Assembly (NCBI GenBank): GCA_045636225.1
Contig: JAZTXB010000022.1
Location: forward strand, 1-6,173
Source of the DNA: UMGS1613 sp045636225
GTDB taxonomy: Bacteria; Bacillota_I; Bacilli_A; RF39; UBA660
Direction of reading: 5' to 3'
DNA length: 6,173 bases
Below are positions 1 through 5,388 of this stretch, one piece after another. The position numbers and the translations under genes were made by a program. Within the stretch, counting starts at the first letter, position 1. Each line of letters starts with the position of its first letter. The notes beneath the pieces are model-generated. The model saw only the letters and a program-made list of their open reading frames with translations. It searched no databases and had not been told where the DNA came from.

Positions 1-866
1 TTGTAAATGATAATGAAGTTACAACAACTCATAAATTGATTAGTGATTATAATAATCAAATAATTTATTATAATAGTAATTCTGAGACAAATATAAATTT
101 TACTAATTTAAATACTTATTCCATGATAAATGAAAAATATATAATTGATACAACATTCGAAAATAAGAATTCGGGAATAATAATACAATTATATAATCAA
201 GAAAATGAAGTTATAAATAAACAATTCTTAAATAATATATTATTTGAAATGGATGGTAGAGAATATTTTGCTGATTCGAATAATTTAATAAAAATTAATT
301 TAGGTAATGTAACTGATTCTTCGTTTAAATCTTTGAAAATAAAAACAAAAGAAAATAGTAGCGGTTTAGCAAATGGAACATATTATATTAAAATAAATAG
401 TTTTATATCGGATGATGGATATTATTATGATTCATTACAAAGTGATGAAATAATTATCCCTCTAGTTGTAGAGGACCAAATTGAATCAATACTTAACTAT
501 AATTTTGATGTACAAATGAATGCTGAGAGTATAATGCTAGATAAGGATTTAGAAAAACATTTAACATCTTTTAATATTGCATATAATGGTGATTTAGTAT
601 CTCCGATTATTAAACTCTCTTTATATGAGAAAACTAATTTAACAGCATATAATCAAGATTATACATTAATAGATTTAAGTGAATATACAAATGATACTTT
701 AGTTTCACTATCTAACAAACAATACTCTATTTCTGTCGAAAATCCAGTATTTAATTTAAATTTAATTCCAAATACATTAAATAATAATGGATATAAATAT
801 GTTTTTGAATTATATGATGGAACAAAAAAAATAAGCGAAATACAAAAATATTTTATAGTAAGGTAG
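1..866 (+). CDS. Secreted or surface protein, unknown function, 5'-partial
   Basis: The reading frame (frame starting at base 3) is open from the left edge to the TAG at 864-866, giving 287 visible residues; the start lies outside the window. A TTG at 36 could be read as a start, but it has no ribosome binding site and the frame continues upstream of it, so I treat the gene as truncated by the window edge. The visible part has no cysteine and is rich in Asn, Tyr, Ile and alternating hydrophobic/polar stretches, as in extracellular beta-sandwich proteins. Two stretches look like related modules, at about visible residues 58-132 and 201-271. Each has an II-x-L-Y type strand early and a G-x-Y-x-x-x/F strand late (NGTYYIKI, NGYKYVFEL). 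No membrane anchor or LPXTG motif is seen at the C-terminus. It sits 12 bp upstream of a TasA-like gene and is probably co-transcribed with it. I do not recognise a family; an exported structural or adhesive role is inferred from context only. Confidence 0.72.
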   Translation, partial: VNDNEVTTTHKLISDYNNQIIYYNSNSETNINFTNLNTYSMINEKYIIDTTFENKNSGIIIQLYNQENEVINKQFLNNILFEMDGREYFADSNNLIKINLGNVTDSSFKSLKIKTKENSSGLANGTYYIKINSFISDDGYYYDSLQSDEIIIPLVVEDQIESILNYNFDVQMNAESIMLDKDLEKHLTSFNIAYNGDLVSPIIKLSLYEKTNLTAYNQDYTLIDLSEYTNDTLVSLSNKQYSISVENPVFNLNLIPNTLNNNGYKYVFELYDGTKKISEIQKYFIVR

Positions 867-878
867 AGGGGATAAGTT

Positions 879-1418
879 ATGAAAAAGAAAATAATTTTAA
901 TAATGTTTTTAGCAATTGTAGTTACTTTCTTCTCGGGGGTTACTTATTCCTTTTTTAATTCAAAAGCTGATTTTAAATCAACAAATCAAGGAATTGCGAG
1001 TTTTGTATTTGAAACGAATAAAGTTGATTATATAGAACTTGATATAAATAATTTAGTTCCTGGCGATGAGAAAGAATATTTATTTTCGGTAACAAATTCT
1101 AAAGGAGAAAAAATAAGTGATGTAACAGTGGAATATCAACTTAGAATTAAGACCTATCATTTTATGCCTCTTACTATAAATTTATATAAAATAGAAGGAG
1201 AAACTGAAAAATTAATAGGTAATTGTGATGAGACTGTGACTAGAAATTCTGAAAATGAATTAATTTGTAATATGCCTATAGAAACTTTGAAAAAGACTGA
1301 AGAAGAAGTAAATGATTATAAATTAAAAATAGGATTTCCTATAGAGTATAATGATATTTCATATTCAAATTTAGTTGATTATATAAATATTGAAATAGAA
1401 AGTTGGCAAAAAATATAG
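879..1418 (+). CDS. TasA/camelysin-like exported protein with SipW-type signal region
   Basis: This is a 179-residue protein preceded by a good ribosome binding site (AGAGGGG at 865-871) that overlaps the stop of the previous gene. The N-terminus is MKKK followed by a hydrophobic helix (about residues 5-23) and the sequence TYSFFNS, which lines up with TWAAFND at the TasA cleavage region. After it come a G-x-A-x-F-x-F strand (about 38-45) and LDINNLVPGDEKEYLFSVTN (about 54-73). The latter matches the 'NL-x-PGD-x-x-x-x-x-F-x-x-x-N' signature of TasA/camelysin proteins, which in Bacillus form biofilm fibres or cell-surface proteins released by SipW. There are two cysteines (116 and 130), possibly one disulfide. 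The length is shorter than TasA (about 260) but near camelysin (about 200). The predicted cleavage site lacks Ala-X-Ala; the cut would fall near Ser24 or Phe25. Export and the fold type are well supported; fibre formation is inference. Genes for another exported protein and a SipW-like peptidase follow. Confidence 0.8.
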   Translation: MKKKIILIMFLAIVVTFFSGVTYSFFNSKADFKSTNQGIASFVFETNKVDYIELDINNLVPGDEKEYLFSVTNSKGEKISDVTVEYQLRIKTYHFMPLTINLYKIEGETEKLIGNCDETVTRNSENELICNMPIETLKKTEEEVNDYKLKIGFPIEYNDISYSNLVDYINIEIESWQKI

Positions 1419-1422
1419 GAGG
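1416..1422 (+). promoter_or_regulatory. Ribosome binding site fixing the start at 1430
   Basis: TAGGAGGT overlaps the TAG stop of the upstream gene (1416-1418) and lies 7 bp before the ATG at 1430. It favours that ATG over the in-frame TTG at 1403. The TTG lies inside the upstream gene and would add nine residues that are not signal-like. Confidence 0.8.
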
Positions 1423-1429
1423 TTATTAT

Positions 1430-2320
1430 ATGAAAAAAAATAGTAAAATTAATGCAATAATAATAGTTTCATTACTTGTTGTAATTTCCACTATTGCTAT
1501 AACCTCATCAAAATACGTATATAATTCGGTGTGGAATTATTATTTAAAATCAAGAGAGTTTTATTTTGAAAGTGATTTATTGGAAATCAATACTAAAAAA
1601 AATTCAATACTTGATTGGGATGGCAGTGATATTTCTTTTGATTTAAGAAATAATCAAAATTCAGAACATATCTCAGAGTTTGATATTTCATATAAAGTAA
1701 CTTGTGAAGTGTTAGGAGAAGAATCAAAATATATTGGATGTAAAATAAATAATTTGGAATCTTCTTCTTTTGAAGGGACTTTATCAAATGTTGAAAAATG
1801 TGTTAATGAACTTGATGAAACTGATGTAAGTAAATTAACAAAGGCAGAATGTGAAATTGGTGGTTATAATTGGACTCAGGAGCTTATTACAAAAACAAAT
1901 AATTTTAATTTGTTTTTGACAGATCCTACAAAAAACATTAATGAAGTAAGTGTAAAAATAATAGCTGAAAGCACCAAACCATACAAAAAGACTTTAACAG
2001 GTATATTTAATTTAAATAAGGTAGATATAACTGATTCTACTTATGATTTGGTGTATCAAAAATTTTCAGAATATGATGAATTAACAATTATAAATAAAAC
2101 AAGTACAGATAGATGTTTTTCTTTATCTTTTGATGCAGAAGAATATTTGTTGATAAGTGATACAGATGGATATGAATTTGAAGTTGATTCTAACAATAAA
2201 ATAAATAAAATTAATTTTAATATTAAAAAAAATAGTAGTATAAATTTTAATTTTTTTAGATTAGATTTAACAAAAGAATACTCTGTAAATAATTTTTCTA
2301 TAGTAGAAAAAGATTGTTGA
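1430..2320 (+). CDS. Exported or membrane-anchored protein with six cysteines, SipW-cluster type
   Basis: From the ATG at 1430 this is a 296-residue protein; the AGGAGGT site just upstream decides this start. The N-terminus is MKKNSKI, a hydrophobic helix at about residues 8-26, then SKYVYNS-VWNYYLKS and FYFESDLLEI. This resembles the start of the TasA-like neighbour: a helix, an aromatic-rich segment, then a first beta strand. No clear signal peptidase site (Ala-X-Ala) or lipobox is visible, so it could be either processed by the adjacent SipW-like enzyme or left as an N-terminal membrane anchor. Six cysteines at about 92, 104, 124, 141, 229 and 296 (the last residue) all lie outside the helix; the even number fits extracellular disulfides. 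The remainder is predicted beta-rich and Asn/Lys/Asp-rich. I do not recognise a named family. Its position between a TasA-like gene and a signal peptidase gene suggests a partner subunit or minor component of the same surface structure. It ends with the only TGA stop among the complete genes. Confidence 0.72.
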   Translation: MKKNSKINAIIIVSLLVVISTIAITSSKYVYNSVWNYYLKSREFYFESDLLEINTKKNSILDWDGSDISFDLRNNQNSEHISEFDISYKVTCEVLGEESKYIGCKINNLESSSFEGTLSNVEKCVNELDETDVSKLTKAECEIGGYNWTQELITKTNNFNLFLTDPTKNINEVSVKIIAESTKPYKKTLTGIFNLNKVDITDSTYDLVYQKFSEYDELTIINKTSTDRCFSLSFDAEEYLLISDTDGYEFEVDSNNKINKINFNIKKNSSINFNFFRLDLTKEYSVNNFSIVEKDC

Positions 2321-2327
2321 AAAATAT

Positions 2328-2336
2328 TGATATAAT
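2328..2336 (+). promoter_or_regulatory. Extended -10 promoter for the SipW-like gene
   Basis: TGATATAAT gives a consensus -10 (TATAAT at 2331-2336) with an upstream TG. It lies in the 51-bp gap after the six-cysteine protein and about 36 bp before the peptidase ATG. There is no good -35 at 16-18 bp (the sequence there is A-rich), but extended -10 promoters need it less. If used, the peptidase gene has its own promoter in addition to operon read-through. AT-rich DNA produces such words by chance, so confidence is moderate. Confidence 0.45.
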
Positions 2337-2371
2337 ATTTAATTTATGTTAATATAAAGGTAGGTGAGTGT

Positions 2372-2899
2372 ATGAAAGCATTAAAAATAATAAAAAGTGC
2401 CATTTTAGGAATTTTAATGGTTGTATATTTTTCGTTTGTAATAGTGATGACAGTTTTATTACTAAATTTTAATGATTATGGAGTAACTGAATTTGGCTCA
2501 ACATCAATGATAATAATAAATGATGAAATCGCAAATGAAAATTATAATAAAGGTGATCTTGTATTAGTTGAAAAAAAGAAAATTGATAAAATGGAAATAA
2601 GTGAGGAACTATTTACTTATAGAGTTGATTCAAAAGGGAATGTTAGTATTGATTTAGGTAGAATAGGTAATATTTATCCAGAAGAAGAAGCGATTTCTTT
2701 TGAAAATGGTTCAAATTATTCACTTGAGTTTATTGCAGGAACACCTAAAAAGGTTTATGAAGATATTGGAACATATTTATCAATAGTAGAATCAAAATGG
2801 GGATTTTTATTTATAGTTCTAGTCCCAAGTTTTCTGATATTTGTATACGAACTTTATTCATTAATTGTTGAAATAAAATATGGAGCAGATGAAGATTAA
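2372..2899 (+). CDS. sipW: SipW-like signal peptidase I (S26), altered catalytic dyad
   Basis: This is a 175-residue, two-helix membrane protein: helix 1 at about 7-31, an extracytoplasmic domain at about 32-142, and helix 2 at about 143-167. The Ser-x-Ser-Met motif (STSM, nucleophile Ser45) is followed by KGDLVLV (60-66). That is the S26 pattern 'SGSM...GD-V-V', although the Pro-Thr after Met is lost (MIII). The C-terminal end (IGTYLSIVESKWGFLF, then a helix containing a Pro) matches the end of SipW/ER-type enzymes. In these enzymes the catalytic His lies in a T-H-R-I/V segment; here the equivalent is FTYRV, with Tyr83. The usual GDNN...D region is also replaced (NGSNYS). Activity is therefore uncertain: it may be a divergent active enzyme or an inactive relative. 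The ATG is preceded by AGGTGAG. SipW normally releases TasA-type proteins, and two candidate substrates lie immediately upstream. The IS begins 4 bp after the stop codon. Confidence 0.78.
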   Translation: MKALKIIKSAILGILMVVYFSFVIVMTVLLLNFNDYGVTEFGSTSMIIINDEIANENYNKGDLVLVEKKKIDKMEISEELFTYRVDSKGNVSIDLGRIGNIYPEEEAISFENGSNYSLEFIAGTPKKVYEDIGTYLSIVESKWGFLFIVLVPSFLIFVYELYSLIVEIKYGADED

Positions 2900-2903
2900 A
2901 AAC

Positions 2904-2928
2904 GGCTCTTTGTCAAATAGTGTTGGTG
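2904..2928 (+). repeat. Left terminal inverted repeat of the IS
   Basis: This 25-bp segment matches the reverse complement of 4366-4390 at 20 positions. The inner 14 bp (AAATAGTGTTGGTG) are identical; all five mismatches fall in the outer 11 bp. A GG-T/C-TCT start is usual for ISL3 ends. Confidence 0.82.
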
Positions 2929-2959
2929 GAACCAAAAACTAATGATAAATGAGATTGAG

Positions 2960-2985
2960 AGGAGGTCAAAAGACTTCCTTTTTTT
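2960..2985 (+). terminator. Rho-independent terminator inside the left IS end
   Basis: The stem is AGGAGGTC with GACTTCCT (8 bp including one G-T wobble) around an AAAA loop, followed by a run of T (2979-2985). The T-run overlaps the transposase stop codon (2984-2986, read on the - strand). It faces + strand transcription arriving from the export operon and would stop antisense transcription into the transposase gene. It has no T-run on the other strand, so it is one-way. Confidence 0.8.
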
Positions 2986-4264
2986 ATGCATATTTATAAA
3001 TACCAGTAATAAGTAAAATTCTTGTTTTAAAATGATAGAAAGATTTAAAACCAAAAGCAATTCTTTTAATACATTTAATTAAATTATTTGTACCTTCAAT
3101 AAGACCATTATTATATTCAAACTTAAGTGAATTAACAATAAATGGTTTAAATTCATTATAAGTTTTAAGAGTAGTTTTCATATAATCAGAAATATTGTTA
3201 TGTTTAGATGAAATAATTTTAATAAATAAATTAATGTCTTTATTTCTAATAGATTTAATGATACCTTGGTAAACATTATAAGTTTCCTTTAATATTTTAT
3301 TAGTGTTTATTAAATATTGAACAATATCATATTCAGTAATATATTTACCAAAGTGTTTAGAATAATGTTTATTAGTCTTGTCTAAATCTAGTTCACATTT
3401 TTGTAGAGATTTCCAATAATGTTTAAGTTTATTATAATTCTTTTTATCTTTCTTCATAATCTGAACTCTAGTACATTTAAAAGCAGTATTAGCTAAAGCA
3501 ACAACATGGAATCTATCAGATATAATAGTAGCTTTAGGAAATATAGATTTTAATAAATGATAATAAGGACCAAATAAATCAATAATAACGAATTTAACTT
3601 TTAATCTTTGTTTTCTAGGGAATTTAAAGAAATAATTTTTAATATAATTAGATTTTCTAGAAGGTAATATATCAAACACTTTACGGTTTTTATTATTAGT
3701 AATAATTAAAGCCATTTTCCCAACAGTATCGTTAGTAGCTTTAAATTCATCAATATTAATAATATCAGGTAAAATACCAGCTTGAGGTAAAACAGTTTTA
3801 GAAGATAATTCATGAATAATTCTATTAACAGTATTATGAGAAACATTATTTCTTAAAGCAATATCTTTTTCACTAATTTTATTCATTAAATCAAGTTTGA
3901 TAGAAAGTTTAGTATTATTAGAAATATTACAGTATTTATTAATTTCATTAGATTCGGCAATAAAAGTAGAGTGGCAATGTTTACAGTAGAATCTTTGTTT
4001 ATCTAACATAAGGATAGTATTATAATTAGATACCTTAGGTAAAACAACTTTACAATTGCGTTTCCAATCCCATTTAATAATATCATCATTAGATTCATTA
4101 ATAACGCCACAGTTAGGACAAAAGAAGGGTTTATAAGTTAGATATCCTTTAAATATTTTAGTATCAATTCCATTAATATTAACATTTTCTAAACAATTTT
4201 CATAAAATTTTATATTTTCATCTTTAATATTTAAAATATTTTTAGTATAATCAGTATGAGTCAT
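2984..4264 (-). CDS. ISL3-family transposase (DDE type), intact
   Basis: This 426-residue protein catalyses cut and joining of the IS ends. An N-terminal zinc-binding region has two CxxC pairs (Cys49/Cys52 and Cys94/Cys97), as in ISL3 transposases. A helix-turn-helix follows at about 128-152 (SEKDIALRNNVSHNTVNRI). The DDE core is visible as IDEF (Asp172), IDLFGPY (Asp229) and IEGTNNLIK (Glu390), with the family hallmark SDRFHV at 249-254 and a C-terminal KRIAFGFKSFYHFKTR. Its length is that of full family members and there is no frameshift or internal stop. The ATG (4262-4264) has a Shine-Dalgarno site GAAAGGAT on the - strand at 4273-4280, and a promoter lies 40 bp further up. Base use is as AT-rich as the neighbours, so it gives no sign of recent transfer from a different genome type. 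Confidence 0.93.
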   Translation of the reverse strand: MTHTDYTKNILNIKDENIKFYENCLENVNINGIDTKIFKGYLTYKPFFCPNCGVINESNDDIIKWDWKRNCKVVLPKVSNYNTILMLDKQRFYCKHCHSTFIAESNEINKYCNISNNTKLSIKLDLMNKISEKDIALRNNVSHNTVNRIIHELSSKTVLPQAGILPDIINIDEFKATNDTVGKMALIITNNKNRKVFDILPSRKSNYIKNYFFKFPRKQRLKVKFVIIDLFGPYYHLLKSIFPKATIISDRFHVVALANTAFKCTRVQIMKKDKKNYNKLKHYWKSLQKCELDLDKTNKHYSKHFGKYITEYDIVQYLINTNKILKETYNVYQGIIKSIRNKDINLFIKIISSKHNNISDYMKTTLKTYNEFKPFIVNSLKFEYNNGLIEGTNNLIKCIKRIAFGFKSFYHFKTRILLITGIYKYA

Positions 4265-4302
4265 TTAATCAGATCCTTTCAATGTATTTTTTATCCAATC
4301 AC

Positions 4303-4311
4303 ATTGTATCA
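4303..4311 (-). promoter_or_regulatory. Extended -10 promoter of the transposase gene
   Basis: On the - strand this reads TGATACAAT, an extended -10 with one change from TATAAT. It is about 39 bp upstream of the transposase ATG and about 23 bp upstream of its Shine-Dalgarno site. The -35 position is weak (GAGTCA at 17 bp). A perfect TTGACA lies further up, on the - strand at 4355-4360, but too far away to pair with it. Confidence 0.5.
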
Positions 4312-4348
4312 TAAAGTTTCTGAAATGACTCTTTTTTAATAAATTTAA

Positions 4349-4379
4349 AAATAGTGTCAAGTTTTCACCAACACTATTT
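4349..4379 (-). repeat. Subterminal hairpin of the right IS end, terminator-like on the - strand
   Basis: AAATAGTGT (4349-4357) and ACACTATTT (4371-4379) form a perfect 9-bp inverted repeat around a 13-base loop. The right arm is part of the terminal inverted repeat, so this IS end carries the AAATAGTGT word in both orientations. On the - strand the stem is followed by TTTTTAAATTT, so it could weakly stop transcription entering from the xerD side. It could also be a second transposase contact. Both uses are inference. Confidence 0.5.
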
Positions 4380-4390
4380 ATTATAGAACC
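4366..4390 (-). repeat. Right terminal inverted repeat of the IS
   Basis: CACCAACACTATTT followed by ATTATAGAACC is the reverse complement of the left end, with 20 of 25 matches. The outermost bases (GG...TCT read inward) agree, but the middle of the outer part has drifted. Confidence 0.78.
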
Positions 4391-4417
4391 AAGAATAGTA
4401 TTTACTATTCTTTTTTT
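4391..4417 (+). terminator. Rho-independent terminator, probably the original end of the export operon
   Basis: AAGAATAGT and ACTATTCTT form a perfect 9-bp stem around an ATTT loop and run into seven T (4411-4417) with more T beyond. It acts on the + strand but has only the IS (whose gene is on the - strand) directly upstream. Removing the IS places it about 4 bp after the SipW-like stop codon, where an operon terminator is expected. It also insulates the xerD promoter starting 18 bp downstream. Confidence 0.75.
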
Positions 4418-4435
4418 ATTTTTAATAAAAAAAGA

Positions 4436-4464
4436 TTTACAAACAAATGTTCTTTTGATATAAT
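4436..4464 (+). promoter_or_regulatory. Strong sigma-A type promoter for xerD-tdk
   Basis: TTTACA (4436-4441) and TATAAT (4459-4464) are separated by exactly 17 bp, and a TG at 4456-4457 makes it an extended -10. Transcription would start near 4471, giving a short leader of about 22 bases that contains the AGAGGG ribosome binding site (about 4479-4484). Confidence 0.88.
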
Positions 4465-4492
4465 TTAATTATGATAGTAGAGGGCGTTTTAA

Positions 4493-5383
4493 ATGAGGGA
4501 ATATATTTTGAAATTTATAGAGGAATTAAGTTTTGAAAAAAATTATTCTAATTTAACTACTGAAGGTTATTTGAAGGATTTAGATTTGTTTTTAGAATTT
4601 TTAAATGACAATAATATAAGAGAATATAGTTGTATCGAATATGGGGACATAAGATTATATATAAATTTTTTACATGAGTCTAAATATAATAATAAAACAA
4701 TTTCGAGACAGACAAGTTCTCTTAGAAGTTTTTTTAAATACTTAAAAAATAATAATATAATTAAAAATAATCCAATGCTGCTTATTTCTAATCCAAAATT
4801 AGATAAAAAATTACCTAAATATCTTAATTTTTCTGATATCGAAAAATTACTTTGTGCTTATGATGTAAATAATTATATTGGTATTAGAAATTCTTTGATT
4901 TTAGAATTTCTTTACTCTACAGGTATTCGAGTAGGGGAAATAGTAGATATTAAATTATTAGATCTTTCTATCTCTAATAAATCTATTAAAATAGTTGGTA
5001 AAGGAAATAAGGAAAGAATAGTGTACTTTGGAAGTAGGTGCATGGAACTTCTTAATTTATATTTTAAAAAAAGTTATAGTAAATTAAATATAAACAATTT
5101 AGATTATTTATTTTTAAGCAAGACAGGTAAAAAAATAAGTGATAGAGAAATAAGGAAAATTGTAGATGATGCAAGTGAAATAGCTGGTATTGAAATGAAA
5201 ATATCTCCTCACGTTTTAAGGCATACGTTTGCTACTCATATGATACATGAGGGTGCTGATTTAAGAAGTGTTCAGGAACTTTTAGGACATGAGAATTTAT
5301 CTACGACTCAAATTTATACGCATTTAACTAACGAAAAAATAAGAAATATATATTTAAATGCTCATCCAAGAGCTAGAAAGTAG
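4493..5383 (+). CDS. xerD: Site-specific tyrosine recombinase, XerD/XerC type
   Basis: This 296-residue protein has the usual XerC/XerD length. Xer recombinases act in the cytoplasm on the dif site near the terminus to resolve chromosome dimers. The N-terminal SAM-like DNA-binding domain (about 1-95) contains the typical T-x-x-x-Y-x-x-D-L-x-x-F-L-x-F pattern. The catalytic domain shows all the active residues: Arg146 (STGIRVGEI), Lys170 (GKGNKER), His240 and Arg243 (SPHVLRHTFATHM), His266 (LLGHENL) and the nucleophile Tyr275 (TTQIYTH). Their spacing is essentially that of XerD. The ATG follows AGAGGG, and a strong promoter lies just upstream. The gene is followed after 5 bp by tdk, so the two form one transcription unit. 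XerC is a possible alternative name, since a single gene does not separate the two. A phage or integron integrase is unlikely given the compact size and a housekeeping neighbour; no dif-like site is seen here. Confidence 0.92.
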   Translation: MREYILKFIEELSFEKNYSNLTTEGYLKDLDLFLEFLNDNNIREYSCIEYGDIRLYINFLHESKYNNKTISRQTSSLRSFFKYLKNNNIIKNNPMLLISNPKLDKKLPKYLNFSDIEKLLCAYDVNNYIGIRNSLILEFLYSTGIRVGEIVDIKLLDLSISNKSIKIVGKGNKERIVYFGSRCMELLNLYFKKSYSKLNINNLDYLFLSKTGKKISDREIRKIVDDASEIAGIEMKISPHVLRHTFATHMIHEGADLRSVQELLGHENLSTTQIYTHLTNEKIRNIYLNAHPRARK

Positions 5384-5388
5384 GATTT

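Larger units (their letters stand above)
2904..4390. mobile_element. ISL3-family insertion sequence, about 1.49 kb
   Basis: The boundaries are set by imperfect inverted repeats. The left end starts GGCTCTTTGTC and the right end, read inwards on the - strand, starts GGTTCTATAAT; both continue into the identical 14-bp AAATAGTGTTGGTG. The element carries one gene, an intact ISL3-type transposase on the - strand, with its own promoter at the right end and a + strand terminator at the left. The size fits the ISL3 family (about 1.3-2.3 kb). ISL3 elements normally make 8-bp target duplications. The flanks here (TTAAAAAC and AAGAATAG) do not match, so either one end is degraded, the site was rearranged, or my outer boundary is off by a few bases. 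It separates the export operon from its apparent terminator. Confidence 0.85.

Noticed and set aside
36..38. TTG as the start of the first gene
   Set aside because: The frame is open upstream to the window edge and there is no Shine-Dalgarno sequence, so the gene is truncated by the window.
1403..1405. TTG as the start of the third gene
   Set aside because: It lies inside the preceding gene and has no ribosome binding site; AGGAGGT precedes the ATG at 1430, which also yields a normal MKKN signal start.
1593..1787. A 64-codon open frame on the - strand
   Set aside because: It lies wholly inside the six-cysteine protein gene, has no ribosome binding site, and its Leu/Tyr-rich content is what AT-rich antisense DNA gives.
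2318..2320. TGA read as tryptophan (Mycoplasma code)
   Set aside because: The Trp codons I checked in all complete genes are TGG, and the frame after this TGA closes within a few codons without adding a domain.
2327..2355. TTGATA / TAATAT with 17-bp spacing before the peptidase gene
   Set aside because: Transcription would begin inside the ribosome binding site; the extended -10 at 2328-2336 is more sensible.
4355..4360. TTGACA on the - strand as the transposase -35
   Set aside because: No acceptable -10 lies 16-18 bp downstream; the sequence there is an A-run. The TACAAT at 4303-4308 is too far away.
2892..4398. Target duplication AAGATTAA / AAGAATAG
   Set aside because: It matches at only 6 of 8 positions and needs 4 extra bases inside the left boundary; in AT-rich DNA this is not convincing.
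4493..5383. Xer-type gene as a phage or element integrase belonging to the IS
   Set aside because: It has its own promoter, lies outside the IS ends, is co-transcribed with tdk and has the compact XerC/XerD architecture.
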